The position numbers and the translations under genes are program-made. A DNA stretch of 47,322 nucleotides, from the NCBI GenBank assembly GCA_022424955.1, contig JAKMGK010000073.1:1-47322 (forward strand). Reading direction: 5' to 3'. The notes beneath the pieces are model-generated. The model was given only the letters and a program-made list of their open reading frames with translations, was not told the DNA's origin and made no database searches. Positions within the stretch are counted from its first letter, which is position 1; each line of letters begins with the position of its first letter. Positions 1 through 8,339 of the stretch are shown here, piece after piece. This DNA comes from Flavobacteriaceae bacterium. GTDB taxonomy: Bacteria > Bacteroidota > Bacteroidia > Flavobacteriales > Flavobacteriaceae.

Positions 1-149
1 GTTTAAATATTTCTCTTTATATTCACAAATACGTTTGAATAAATACTCTTGATATTACGAGTAATTTGATTCCCAAAGTTTGTTATTAGTAATTTATATT
101 GAGAAAGTTATGAGAACACCTATTTGGTTAAAAATCTCGTTCCATATCT

Positions 150-1997
150 CTACTCCACTGTTACCGACTTCGCTAAATTCCTGGGTTGATCTACATTACA
201 GTCGCGTTGTACTGCAATATAATAAGAGAGCAATTGTAAAGGAATGGTCGAGAGGATGGGGACAAAGGCCTCTGGTGCATCTGGAATTTCAAGGCAGTAA
301 TCTGCGAGTGCTTTCACTTGAGTATCCCCTTCACTTACAATAGCAATGATTCGCCCTTCTCTGGATTTAATTTCTTGGATATTGCTCACCACCTTCTCAT
401 AATAGCCTTTTTTAGTGGCAATCACCACTACGGGCATCTCTTTATCGATTAATGCGATGGGGCCATGCTTCATTTCTGCAGCAGGGTAACCTTCGGCATG
501 GATATAAGAGATTTCTTTGAGTTTTAAAGCCCCTTCTAAGGCTACTGGAAAGTTGTATCCTCTCCCTAAATAAATACAGTTCTGTGCTGTTTTAAAAGAG
601 GTAGCGACCTCTTCAATAAAGGGTTGGGATTCTAGAATTTTCTCCACCTTAGTGGGTAAGGATGAAAGCTCTGTTACATATTCTTGGTATTGAGATCTTG
701 AAAGGGTTCCATTTGCCTTTCCAAGATATAGTCCAATTAAAGAAATCACAGTGATTTGTGTGGTAAAAGCTTTCGTCGAGGCAACACCAATTTCTGGGCC
801 GGCATGGGTGTAACAACCCGTGTCTGTAATTCTGGAAATGGTTGATCCCACTACATTACAAATGCCATATACAAAGGCACCCTTTTCTTTGGCAATGTTA
901 ATGGCTGCAATGGTATCTGCTGTTTCTCCTGACTGTGAGATGGCTATCACAACATCGTCTGGGTAGATAATGGGATTGCGGTAACGAAACTCTGAGGCAT
1001 ATTCTACCTCAACGGGAATGCGGGTAAAATCTTCAAAAAGATATTCTGCTACTAAGCCTGCGTGCCATGAGGTACCACAAGCAACAATAAGAATTCGTTT
1101 AGCATTCAAAAATTTACTATCGTGTTCACGAAGGCTGGAAAGGGTAATGACCCCTTCGTCGCTCAATAATCTTCCGCGAAGCGTATCTTGAATCGCTTTA
1201 GGTTGCTCAAAAATCTCTTTGAGCATAAAGTGATCATAGCCTCCTTTTTGAATGTTTTCAAGGCTCATTTGAAGCTTTTCAACATAAGGCTCTGCTATAC
1301 TATCGTCGTTAATTTTTCTAATCTTAATGGGTTTCCCCATACGAATGATGGCTAGATGCTCTTCTTCTAAATAGATGGCTTCTTTTGTGTATTCGATAAA
1401 AGGAGTAGCGTCTGAAGCGACAAAAAATTCATCTTCTCCTATCCCTATCGCTAGTGGACTCCCAAGTCGAGCAGCAATTAATTCATTGGGCTTTCTGCGA
1501 TCAAAAACAACGATAGCATATGCGCCGATAACTTGAGACAAGGCAATTTGTACTGCCTTCCCTAATTTAACGCCTTGTTGCTGTTGAACATCTTCGATTA
1601 GATTGACCAAAACTTCTGTGTCGGTATCTGAAGAAAAAGAGAATCCGCGATGGATTAATTCCTCTTTTAATGAAGCATAATTCTCAATGATCCCATTGTG
1701 GACAATGACAAGATTGCCAGAGTTAGAAGTTTGTGGGTGGGCATTGGTGTCATTTGGGACACCGTGGGTAGCCCATCTAGTGTGCCCCAGTGCCAGGGTG
1801 GCTTGTTGTGCGGGATTTGAGGCGATAAGTGCTTCAAGATCGCTCACCTTCCCTTTTGTCTTTAAAGTGTGTAATGATGTTCCATTGTAAATGGATATTC
1901 CTGTTGAGTCATAACCGCGATATTCTAATCGCTTGAGTCCTTTAATAACAATTGGTTGGGCTTGTTTGTCCCCAATATAGGCTACAATTCCACACAT
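150..1997 (-). CDS. glmS: Glutamine--fructose-6-phosphate aminotransferase (isomerizing)
   Basis: Makes glucosamine-6-phosphate from fructose-6-phosphate and glutamine in the cytoplasm, the entry step to UDP-GlcNAc, peptidoglycan and LPS. The 615-residue product has the usual family length. It begins MCGIVAYIG, so after Met removal Cys is the N-terminal nucleophile of the class II glutaminase domain (about residues 2-220). Two SIS sugar-isomerase domains follow (about 285-420 and 455-600; ACGTSWHAG and SQSGETADT are visible). The C-terminus DQPRNLAKSVTVE is the typical sugar-binding tail. It follows the DUF4270 gene after 6 nt and is probably its operon partner. No glmS ribozyme-like leader is possible in that gap. 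Identification is essentially certain. Confidence 0.98.
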   Translation of the reverse strand: MCGIVAYIGDKQAQPIVIKGLKRLEYRGYDSTGISIYNGTSLHTLKTKGKVSDLEALIASNPAQQATLALGHTRWATHGVPNDTNAHPQTSNSGNLVIVHNGIIENYASLKEELIHRGFSFSSDTDTEVLVNLIEDVQQQQGVKLGKAVQIALSQVIGAYAIVVFDRRKPNELIAARLGSPLAIGIGEDEFFVASDATPFIEYTKEAIYLEEEHLAIIRMGKPIKIRKINDDSIAEPYVEKLQMSLENIQKGGYDHFMLKEIFEQPKAIQDTLRGRLLSDEGVITLSSLREHDSKFLNAKRILIVACGTSWHAGLVAEYLFEDFTRIPVEVEYASEFRYRNPIIYPDDVVIAISQSGETADTIAAINIAKEKGAFVYGICNVVGSTISRITDTGCYTHAGPEIGVASTKAFTTQITVISLIGLYLGKANGTLSRSQYQEYVTELSSLPTKVEKILESQPFIEEVATSFKTAQNCIYLGRGYNFPVALEGALKLKEISYIHAEGYPAAEMKHGPIALIDKEMPVVVIATKKGYYEKVVSNIQEIKSREGRIIAIVSEGDTQVKALADYCLEIPDAPEAFVPILSTIPLQLLSYYIAVQRDCNVDQPRNLAKSVTVE

Positions 1998-2003
1998 AAA
2001 ATT

Positions 2004-3812
2004 TTAATTATTGAAATCAGTATAAATCACTTCTAATTTTAATCGTTTATACTGCAATTCTTGCGGTGGGTTAGGGCCTACTAAATAAGTCCCAAGTGGA
2101 TTTTGCAATGCAGCCAAAGGATAAAAAATGTCTTGATCATCAGAAAGCTTTGCGTTTTTGACAAAGACTGAGTTGATATTAGCGGTTACCACTAATCCAA
2201 GTGCTACATTATCTGAAAGGTCTTCGTTTTCAGAACGGATTAAATTAGAAACGTGTTCTGTGATTCTAAATTTATAACGATAGGGTATACCGTCTTGGTA
2301 TTCTAAAATACCACTGTGAATGGTTTTGTTGAGCAAATTATTTGCTCCTGCAGTTGGATCAGAATAATAGTCTGCTAAAGGAGTGTTGTCTTCTATTCTG
2401 TAAAGGTATAGACGATCTGCTATTAAGTCTCCTTCCGACCAGTTTTCTGTGAGTGCAGGATCTACATAAAAAACGAGATTGGCTTCATTGATTAAAATAT
2501 TTGAAGATCTAAAATCGGCTAGGGTAGTTGTTGTATCGTCTTGATCAAAAAGTTTTATTTGCCCTACATTTCCTAGTCCTCCATTGAGCATTAAACGCTC
2601 TTGGGGGTTTGTATTTACAGTGACTTGTTCGTTTTCTAAATGATTAATTTGAATCCCGCTAGGACTAATAAAATAGGTTCGTGAAGTAGGTTCAATCACG
2701 TCGTCTGAAGTATCCTCTGTGTCTTGGTCCTGATTGACGTCATATTCATAATTTAAACGAATTGTCGCCCCAGAAAGGTTAAGTAACATATAAAGGTCTT
2801 CTGCAGTGTTCTCCATTCTAATATTAATCCCTTTGATATGGTTTTTGAAATTGCCATCGTTTGCAAGTGCATCACTTCCTTCAGCATCTAATATTTTTTC
2901 TTGAAAATAAGAGATCTCTAAGGGGATGCGAAGTCGTGGAGAAAGTCTTGTTTCTACTTGTGTAGTTTCATCAATATCTGGTGTTTCAGGATCGTCTTCT
3001 GTATAGTTAAAAGTAATCTCCTCGAAGTCTAATTCAAAAGGACCGTCATATAAACTGTGCCCTGTAAACCCTTCCTCATAAAAGTCTCTCCCAGAGAAGT
3101 AACCCGTTGGTGTTTCAAAGTTATTATTGGGGTCTAAAGCGTTAAAGTGATAGGTGAGCTCTGTAACTTTTAAATTAAAACTTGTGTTGGGATTCCCAAA
3201 AATAGAATCTATTTCATAAAAATTCTCCCCTGCATCATAGCCACTGCTATCGGTATCTTCATTATCTGGGATTCCGTCTCCATCAGAATCTGCATCTAAG
3301 GGATTTGTTCCTCCTTGAGATTCTAATAAATCGACCACTCCGTCACCATCTGTATCACTTTGATTATCGTCTGGATCAATGTCTAAAGCGTCAATTACAC
3401 CATCTCCATCTCGATCATTTTGATTCACTAAAAAAGGGATCTCTAAAAATACTGATGTAACTCTTTCGTTTTCGTTAATTACATTGACGTTGTCTTCGTC
3501 TCCGGTCTCTTCTTGCTCTTGGGTATAAATCCCAAATCGCGGATTTGTAGCAATGGATAATTGCGAAGTGATATTCGCTTTTTTCAGTCCAAAGTTGGGG
3601 AAATTATAGGCCCCAAAATGTACTACTCCTAATTGATCTGACTGAACATCTTCAAGGTTATTTACACTTACAAAAACAGGGAATTCTCTTGCTTCCGTGT
3701 CAAACTGATCTGTGGCAATTAAATCTACTCCTACAGAGTTAAATTCTTGATTACAAGCAGTAAGAAAAAGGGCCAAAACTCCTAAACGGAATAACTTTTT
3801 TACGATTGTCAT
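2004..3812 (-). CDS. DUF4270 family lipoprotein with TSP3-type calcium repeats
   Basis: A 602-residue predicted lipoprotein. I chose the ATG at 3812 because it gives a clean lipoprotein signal (MTIVKKLFRLGVLALFLTAC, lipid Cys about residue 20); an upstream in-frame ATG at 3857 would overlap the preceding gene. The body matches what I know of the DUF4270 family of Flavobacteriia, whose function is not established. Residues about 133-190 carry three Asp-rich DxDGDGxxD units (DRDGDGVID, DTDGDGVVD, DSDGDGIPD), typical thrombospondin type 3 calcium-binding repeats. It lies between the short GT5-like gene (7 nt upstream) and glmS (6 nt downstream), so the three are probably co-transcribed. Function unknown; surface or outer-membrane location is inferred from the signal. 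Confidence 0.85.
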   Translation of the reverse strand: MTIVKKLFRLGVLALFLTACNQEFNSVGVDLIATDQFDTEAREFPVFVSVNNLEDVQSDQLGVVHFGAYNFPNFGLKKANITSQLSIATNPRFGIYTQEQEETGDEDNVNVINENERVTSVFLEIPFLVNQNDRDGDGVIDALDIDPDDNQSDTDGDGVVDLLESQGGTNPLDADSDGDGIPDNEDTDSSGYDAGENFYEIDSIFGNPNTSFNLKVTELTYHFNALDPNNNFETPTGYFSGRDFYEEGFTGHSLYDGPFELDFEEITFNYTEDDPETPDIDETTQVETRLSPRLRIPLEISYFQEKILDAEGSDALANDGNFKNHIKGINIRMENTAEDLYMLLNLSGATIRLNYEYDVNQDQDTEDTSDDVIEPTSRTYFISPSGIQINHLENEQVTVNTNPQERLMLNGGLGNVGQIKLFDQDDTTTTLADFRSSNILINEANLVFYVDPALTENWSEGDLIADRLYLYRIEDNTPLADYYSDPTAGANNLLNKTIHSGILEYQDGIPYRYKFRITEHVSNLIRSENEDLSDNVALGLVVTANINSVFVKNAKLSDDQDIFYPLAALQNPLGTYLVGPNPPQELQYKRLKLEVIYTDFNN

Positions 3813-3819
3813 GGGTGTT

Positions 3820-4620
3820 TTAAAGGAGATTCGTGTTAAAGAAGTTGACATAAGCATCTTCTGCTTGGCTATCTTGAAAAGACATCACGGGTTTGTTACT
3901 GGCTGCTATCGCTTTAGTCACAGTAGCTGGAACATCTTCCCCAGCTAGGATTAAACCATCTGAATGCGCTACAGCTAATTGCATTAATTGCTCATAGTTT
4001 GGTGTAGCAAGTGAAGATAAATCTTCTTCAATTTGATCAAAAGCGATCTTATCTTTTAATTGAGTATTTAAAACTCCTCCTAAATCATCTGGATAAATAG
4101 AGCTCACTATTTTACTTTGTTCAAAAATAGGGTCTTGCGCAAAATACGTTTTCATGTACAAGGGGAAAAGCGAGGTAAACCATCCATGTAAATGAATAAT
4201 ATCTGGAGACCAGTTTAATTTCTTAACTGTTTCAATAACGCCTTTTGTAAAGAAAATCATGCGCTCATCGTTGTCTGGGAAAAGTGTTCCGTCTTTATCG
4301 TGCAATATTTCTTTGCGCTTAAAGTACTCTTCATTGTCAATAAAATAGACTTGCATGCGCTCTTTAGGAATAGAAGCCACCTTAATAATCAGAGGCATAT
4401 CCATATCGTTGATCACTAAATTCATCCCAGAAAGACGAATAACTTCGTGCAGTTGATGGCGTCTTTCGTTAATGAGTCCATAACGGGGCATAAAGATCCT
4501 AGTTTGACCTCCAGCATCGTTAATAGATTTAGGAATTTTAAACGAATTGATTGATCGCTTGGTTTGAGGAAGATAAGGAATAACCTCCGAAGAAATTATA
4601 AGTACTTTTTTATTTTGCAT
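3820..4620 (-). CDS. Short glycogen/starch synthase-like protein (GT5 N-terminal domain only)
   Basis: A 266-residue protein resembling only the N-terminal Rossmann domain of GT5 glycogen/starch synthases (full enzymes are about 470-500 residues). Visible matches are the N-terminal strand VLIISSEVIPYLP, the segment GGQTRIFMPRYG and the motif WSPDIIHLHGWFTSLFP, which corresponds to the PDxxHxHDW region of GlgA. The ADP-glucose-binding KxGGL motif is replaced by QTKRSINSFKIPKS, the Asp of HDW is Gly, and the C-terminal GT-B domain is absent. Catalysis as a normal glycogen synthase is therefore unlikely. It may be a regulatory or binding protein. First gene of an apparent operon with the DUF4270 gene and glmS, divergent from panC. 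Confidence 0.8.
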   Translation of the reverse strand: MQNKKVLIISSEVIPYLPQTKRSINSFKIPKSINDAGGQTRIFMPRYGLINERRHQLHEVIRLSGMNLVINDMDMPLIIKVASIPKERMQVYFIDNEEYFKRKEILHDKDGTLFPDNDERMIFFTKGVIETVKKLNWSPDIIHLHGWFTSLFPLYMKTYFAQDPIFEQSKIVSSIYPDDLGGVLNTQLKDKIAFDQIEEDLSSLATPNYEQLMQLAVAHSDGLILAGEDVPATVTKAIAASNKPVMSFQDSQAEDAYVNFFNTNLL

Positions 4621-4654
4621 AAGGACATTTTTACCTACTACGGCGAAAGTTTAG

Positions 4655-4662
4655 CAAAATTA
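4655..4662 (-). promoter_or_regulatory. Putative -7 promoter element for the GT5-like/DUF4270/glmS unit
   Basis: The plus strand reads CAAAATTA, so the minus strand reads TAATTTTG, an exact match to the Bacteroidota -7 consensus TAnnTTTG. It lies 35 nt before the ATG at 4620. I see no clear -33 TTTG partner. Confidence 0.45.
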
Positions 4663-4693
4663 CAAAAAATCTTCCTACCATTAGAAAAAACAG

Positions 4694-4701
4694 TACTTTT
4701 A
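4694..4701 (+). promoter_or_regulatory. Putative -7 promoter element for panC
   Basis: TACTTTTA differs from TAnnTTTG at one position and lies 20 nt before the panC start, in the divergent intergenic region. No good -33 element was seen. Confidence 0.35.
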
Positions 4702-4721
4702 GCCTGTTAATCTTTTCCTAA

Positions 4722-5561
4722 ATGATGGTTTTTAAAGAACAATTGCAATTAAAAAAACATCTTGCCCTTCATAAAAAAGCCACTATTGGTCTTGTTCCTA
4801 CCATGGGAGCCTTACATGCTGGGCACTTAGCCTTAGTAGAGCAAGCCCTTGAGGAAAATGATTATGTCATTGTTTCTATTTTTGTCAATCCCACTCAATT
4901 TGACGATCAAAAAGACCTCAATGCTTATCCTAAAACACTTGCTGCAGACCTACAAAAACTTAGCACTTATGGAGAAAAAGTCTTTGTTTATGCGCCAGAA
5001 GTCAAAGATGTTTATCCCGAAGAAACAACTACAAAGCAGTTTAACTTTGGCACACTAGAAACCACCATGGAGGGGACGGCAAGACCAGGTCACTTTCAGG
5101 GAATGGCAACCATCGTCTTTAAACTTCTTGCCGGTTTTATGCCTACCCGAGCTTATTTTGGGGAAAAAGACTATCAACAGCTGTCTATCATTCACGCCCT
5201 TGTAGCGCAAAAAAAACTTACTATCCAAATCGTGAATTGCCCGATTGTTCGCGAAAAAGATGGACTTGCTATGAGTTCAAGAAATACTCGCCTCTCAAAA
5301 GAACAACGGGCAATAGCCCCCTTAATCTATCAAACTTTATTACAAGCGAGGGCATTAAAAGAAAAGAAAGAACTCCCTCAAATAAAACAATGGGTCGAAG
5401 CTTTTTTTAATGCACATCCTGCCTTTAAGCTCGACTATTTTTGTATCGCTAATGCACAGTCTCTTCAACCTGCAACCACTTCTCGAGAAGGAGAAAAAAT
5501 TAGAGCATTCATTGCTGTAAAATTGGGGGACATCAGATTGATTGACAACATCAATTTTTAA
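4722..5561 (+). CDS. panC: Pantothenate synthetase
   Basis: Condenses D-pantoate and beta-alanine with ATP to give pantothenate, the precursor of coenzyme A; cytoplasmic. The 279-residue length is normal. Clear family motifs are VPTMGALHAGHL (HIGH-like ATP site), IFVNPTQF, RPGHFQGMATIV, FGEKDYQQL and the KMSKS-like AMSSRNTRLS. Two adjacent ATG codons (4722, 4725) could both serve as start. It is followed after 12 nt by panD, which supplies its beta-alanine substrate. Confidence 0.97.
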   Translation: MMVFKEQLQLKKHLALHKKATIGLVPTMGALHAGHLALVEQALEENDYVIVSIFVNPTQFDDQKDLNAYPKTLAADLQKLSTYGEKVFVYAPEVKDVYPEETTTKQFNFGTLETTMEGTARPGHFQGMATIVFKLLAGFMPTRAYFGEKDYQQLSIIHALVAQKKLTIQIVNCPIVREKDGLAMSSRNTRLSKEQRAIAPLIYQTLLQARALKEKKELPQIKQWVEAFFNAHPAFKLDYFCIANAQSLQPATTSREGEKIRAFIAVKLGDIRLIDNINF

Positions 5562-5569
5562 TATCTTTG
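5542..5569 (+). promoter_or_regulatory. Putative internal promoter for panD
   Basis: TTG at 5542-5544 and TATCTTTG (exact TAnnTTTG) at 5562-5569 are 17 nt apart. The -7 element overlaps the panC stop codon and ends 4 nt before the panD ATG. A transcript from here would be nearly leaderless. Confidence 0.4.
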
Positions 5570-5573
5570 CGCC

Positions 5574-5924
5574 ATGCAAATAGAAGTATTAAAATCTAAA
5601 ATCCATAGAGTTACCGTTACTGGTGCCGACTTAAATTATATTGGTAGTATTACCATTGATAAAGACTTAATGGATGCCGCTAATCTTATTGCGGGAGAAA
5701 AAGTGCAAATAGTGAACATCAATAACGGAGAAAGGCTAGAAACCTATGTTATTGAAGGGGAGCGTAAAAGCGGAGAAATCACCTTAAATGGCCCTGCCGC
5801 CAGAAAGGTGCAAAAAGGTGATGTAATCATTATCATAAGCTACTGCACCTTAGCCATAGAAGAAGCAAAAAAAATACAACCCCAGCTGGTTTTCCCTAAC
5901 GAAGCGACAAATCTGTTGAATTAG
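5574..5924 (+). CDS. panD: Aspartate 1-decarboxylase (pyruvoyl enzyme precursor)
   Basis: Decarboxylates L-aspartate to beta-alanine for pantothenate synthesis. The 116-residue proenzyme contains the self-cleavage site YIGSITID. Cleavage between Gly24 and Ser25 creates the N-terminal pyruvoyl group on the alpha chain. The motifs ITLNGPAAR and [10 protein letters not shown] are also typical. It sits directly downstream of panC and 1 nt upstream of the TTG-started membrane protein gene. Confidence 0.97.
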   Translation: MQIEVLKSKIHRVTVTGADLNYIGSITIDKDLMDAANLIAGEKVQIVNINNGERLETYVIEGERKSGEITLNGPAARKVQKGDVIIIISYCTLAIEEAKKIQPQLVFPNEATNLLN

Positions 5925-5925
5925 T

Positions 5926-6894
5926 TTGGAAAAATCAAGCCTTAGAAAAATCATTAAAACCCTTATCCCTTTATTAATAGGGGTGTTGTTTATTTATCTT
6001 TCCATTAGCAACACTTCAGAGGAAGACCGACAGACCATTTACAACTCCATCAAAGATGCGCATTATGGTTATATCTTTTTATCTCTGGTACTTGGGTTAT
6101 TGAGTCACTTTTCAAGGGCTTACCGCTGGAACTTTATGCTCAATCCCATGGGCTATCACCCCAGACTGATCAATAATACTTTAGCGATTTTTATCACCTA
6201 TATAGCTAATCTAGGTGTTCCGCGTTCTGGGGAGTTTTTCCGGGCTACCGTTTTACAGACCTATGAAAACATCCCCTTTGAAAAAAGCTTTGGGACCATT
6301 ATTGCAGAACGTACCATAGACTTACTCATGCTGTTGCTAACCATAGGACTGGCCTTAACCCTTGAGTCAGATTTAATCTATTCCCTTTTAGAAAAAAAAG
6401 CCATTAACCCATACAATGTACTGGCCATTCTTTTTGTGTGTTCTTTAGGAGTTTACTTTTTAGTCAGACAACTTAAAAAATCCACTCATCCGCTGGCCCA
6501 AAAAATCAATGGTCTTCTTAACGGCTTAGCCGAAGGTTTTCTCACCATCATTAAAATGAAAAAAAAGTGGGCGTATCTTTTTCACACCCTTTTTATCTGG
6601 GTGATGTACATTGCGATGTTCTACATCATTAAATTCTCTTTACCAGAAACACAGGGGCTAGGTTTTGAAGCGCTTTTAATTGGCTTTATTGTTGGGGCAC
6701 TCGCTATTTCTGCCACTAACGGGGGAATTGGAATTTATCCTTTCTCTGTTTCTTTGGTTCTTATTAGTTACGGTATTTCAAAAGAATCTAGTCTCGCCTT
6801 TGGATGGATCATGTGGACAGCACAAACGGTCATGGTCATTCTCTTTGGTAGCCTTTCTTTTTTTCTTCTTCCGCTGGTCAATATAAAAAAGTAA
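5926..6894 (+). CDS. YbhN/UPF0104-type membrane protein (lysylphosphatidylglycerol synthase TM-like)
   Basis: A 322-residue polytopic inner-membrane protein with about seven or eight hydrophobic segments. Typical family features are the SHFSRAYRWNFML segment, the PRSGEFFRA motif and the late AISATNGGIGIYPFS glycine-rich loop. It resembles the flippase-like transmembrane part of LPG synthases but has no lysyl-transferase domain, so aminoacylation is not expected. Lipid transport is possible but unproven. The start is TTG at 5926, one base after the panD stop. The first in-frame ATG lies far inside the conserved region, so TTG must be used. It is probably translationally coupled to panD. Confidence 0.85.
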   Translation: MEKSSLRKIIKTLIPLLIGVLFIYLSISNTSEEDRQTIYNSIKDAHYGYIFLSLVLGLLSHFSRAYRWNFMLNPMGYHPRLINNTLAIFITYIANLGVPRSGEFFRATVLQTYENIPFEKSFGTIIAERTIDLLMLLLTIGLALTLESDLIYSLLEKKAINPYNVLAILFVCSLGVYFLVRQLKKSTHPLAQKINGLLNGLAEGFLTIIKMKKKWAYLFHTLFIWVMYIAMFYIIKFSLPETQGLGFEALLIGFIVGALAISATNGGIGIYPFSVSLVLISYGISKESSLAFGWIMWTAQTVMVILFGSLSFFLLPLVNIKK

Positions 6895-6941
6895 CGCCTC
6901 GTTTTTTTTGAAAGGCCATAAGGCTTCGTTAATTTTAACCC

Positions 6942-8303
6942 ATGAGTAAAGTAAAAAAAGCATTTTTTTGCCAAAAATGCGGTACCAAACACGCCCAGTG
7001 GCAAGGGCAATGCAACAGCTGTAAAGAATGGAACACCCTAGTAGAAGAAGTGATAGAAAAGCCTGCGGCCAAAGGATGGACAGCCCCAGATAAAGCGAAA
7101 GCATTAACTTCTCAGCCTATTCCTATTGCAGCTATTTCAACGAATGAAGAAGCCCGCATACATTGTCCAGATCAAGAGCTCAACAGGGTTTTAGGAGGAG
7201 GGCTTGTGCCCGGTTGTGTCACACTGCTCGGGGGAGAGCCAGGGATAGGTAAATCCACTTTACTCTTACAGATTTCGTTGCAAATACCCCTTAAAATCCT
7301 TTATGTTTCTGGCGAAGAAAGTCAACGACAAATTAAACTAAGGGCAGATCGTATTAACGCAAAAAACGATCATTGCTATGTTTTGAGTGAAACACAAACA
7401 CAAAAGATTTTTCAACAAATCAATGAATTAGTTCCAGATATTGTTATCATTGATTCTATACAAACCCTGCAAACACAATACATCGACAGCAGTCCTGGAA
7501 GTGTCTCACAAATTAAAGAATGCACCGCAGAACTAATTCAGTTTGCTAAAAAAACCCACACCCCTGTCATCCTTGTAGGCCATATCACTAAAGACGGGAA
7601 TATCGCAGGACCAAAAGTCATGGAACACATGGTCGATACTGTTTTACACTTTGAAGGGGATCGCAATCATATTTACCGCATATTAAGAGCACAAAAAAAT
7701 CGCTTTGGCTCAACGGCAGAAATAGGAATTTATGAAATGCAATCTAGTGGTTTAAGAGGGGTCAATAACCCTAGTGAATTACTGTTGTCTCAAAACCCAG
7801 AACATATGAGTGGTCACGCCATCGCTAGTACCATGGAGGGAATGCGCCCTTTAATGCTAGAAATCCAGGCATTAGTAAGCACCGCCGTTTATGGAACTCC
7901 TCAACGCAGTACAACGGGCTTTAATGCAAAACGACTCAATATGCTTTTAGCCGTTTTAGAAAAACGCGCTGGCTTCCAATTGGGGGCAAAAGATGTCTTT
8001 CTCAATATTACCGGTGGTATAAGCAGCGAAGATCCTGCCTTAGATTTAGCAGTCGTCGCAGCTATTTTATCCAGTCATCACGATATCGCCTTACCCAAAA
8101 ACACTTGTTATGCCGCAGAGATTGGCCTTTCTGGCGAATTACGCCCAGTGCCTAAACTCGATCAACGCATTAGAGAAGCAGAAAAACTGGGCTTTGATGC
8201 CATTATAACAGCGAACTTCAAGCAAAAAACCCTTCCAAAAACTGGAATTCATATCATTATGCGCAATAAAATTGAGGAAGTCGTGTACCAATTATTTGGA
8301 TAA
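6942..8303 (+). CDS. radA: DNA repair protein RadA (Sms)
   Basis: Branch-migration ATPase/helicase of homologous recombination. The 453-residue length is standard. It carries an N-terminal C4 zinc finger (CQKCGTKHAQWQGQCNSC, residues about 10-27), a RecA-like ATPase with Walker A GGEPGIGKST and the RadA-specific motif QKNRFGS. A C-terminal Lon-protease-like domain (about residues 280-453, DVFLNITGGISSEDPALDLAV) completes the set. Gene order with panC-panD-YbhN is common in Flavobacteriia. Confidence 0.97.
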   Translation: MSKVKKAFFCQKCGTKHAQWQGQCNSCKEWNTLVEEVIEKPAAKGWTAPDKAKALTSQPIPIAAISTNEEARIHCPDQELNRVLGGGLVPGCVTLLGGEPGIGKSTLLLQISLQIPLKILYVSGEESQRQIKLRADRINAKNDHCYVLSETQTQKIFQQINELVPDIVIIDSIQTLQTQYIDSSPGSVSQIKECTAELIQFAKKTHTPVILVGHITKDGNIAGPKVMEHMVDTVLHFEGDRNHIYRILRAQKNRFGSTAEIGIYEMQSSGLRGVNNPSELLLSQNPEHMSGHAIASTMEGMRPLMLEIQALVSTAVYGTPQRSTTGFNAKRLNMLLAVLEKRAGFQLGAKDVFLNITGGISSEDPALDLAVVAAILSSHHDIALPKNTCYAAEIGLSGELRPVPKLDQRIREAEKLGFDAIITANFKQKTLPKTGIHIIMRNKIEEVVYQLFG

Positions 8304-8339
8304 AAAAACTACCTTGTTTCAACTTAAAATACTTCCCCT

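Noticed and set aside
30-37. TACGTTTG, an exact -7 element on the plus strand
   Set aside because: It points into the antisense of glmS, with no supported plus-strand gene and no -33 partner; probably chance in AT-rich DNA.
80-343. 87-codon plus-strand frame across the glmS 3' end
   Set aside because: Mostly antisense to the conserved glmS C-terminus, no family resemblance and no ribosome or promoter support.
3250-3420. Repetitive DNA within the DUF4270 gene
   Set aside because: The repetition is explained by the TSP3 protein repeats; units differ at the DNA level and are not a tandem repeat or CRISPR.
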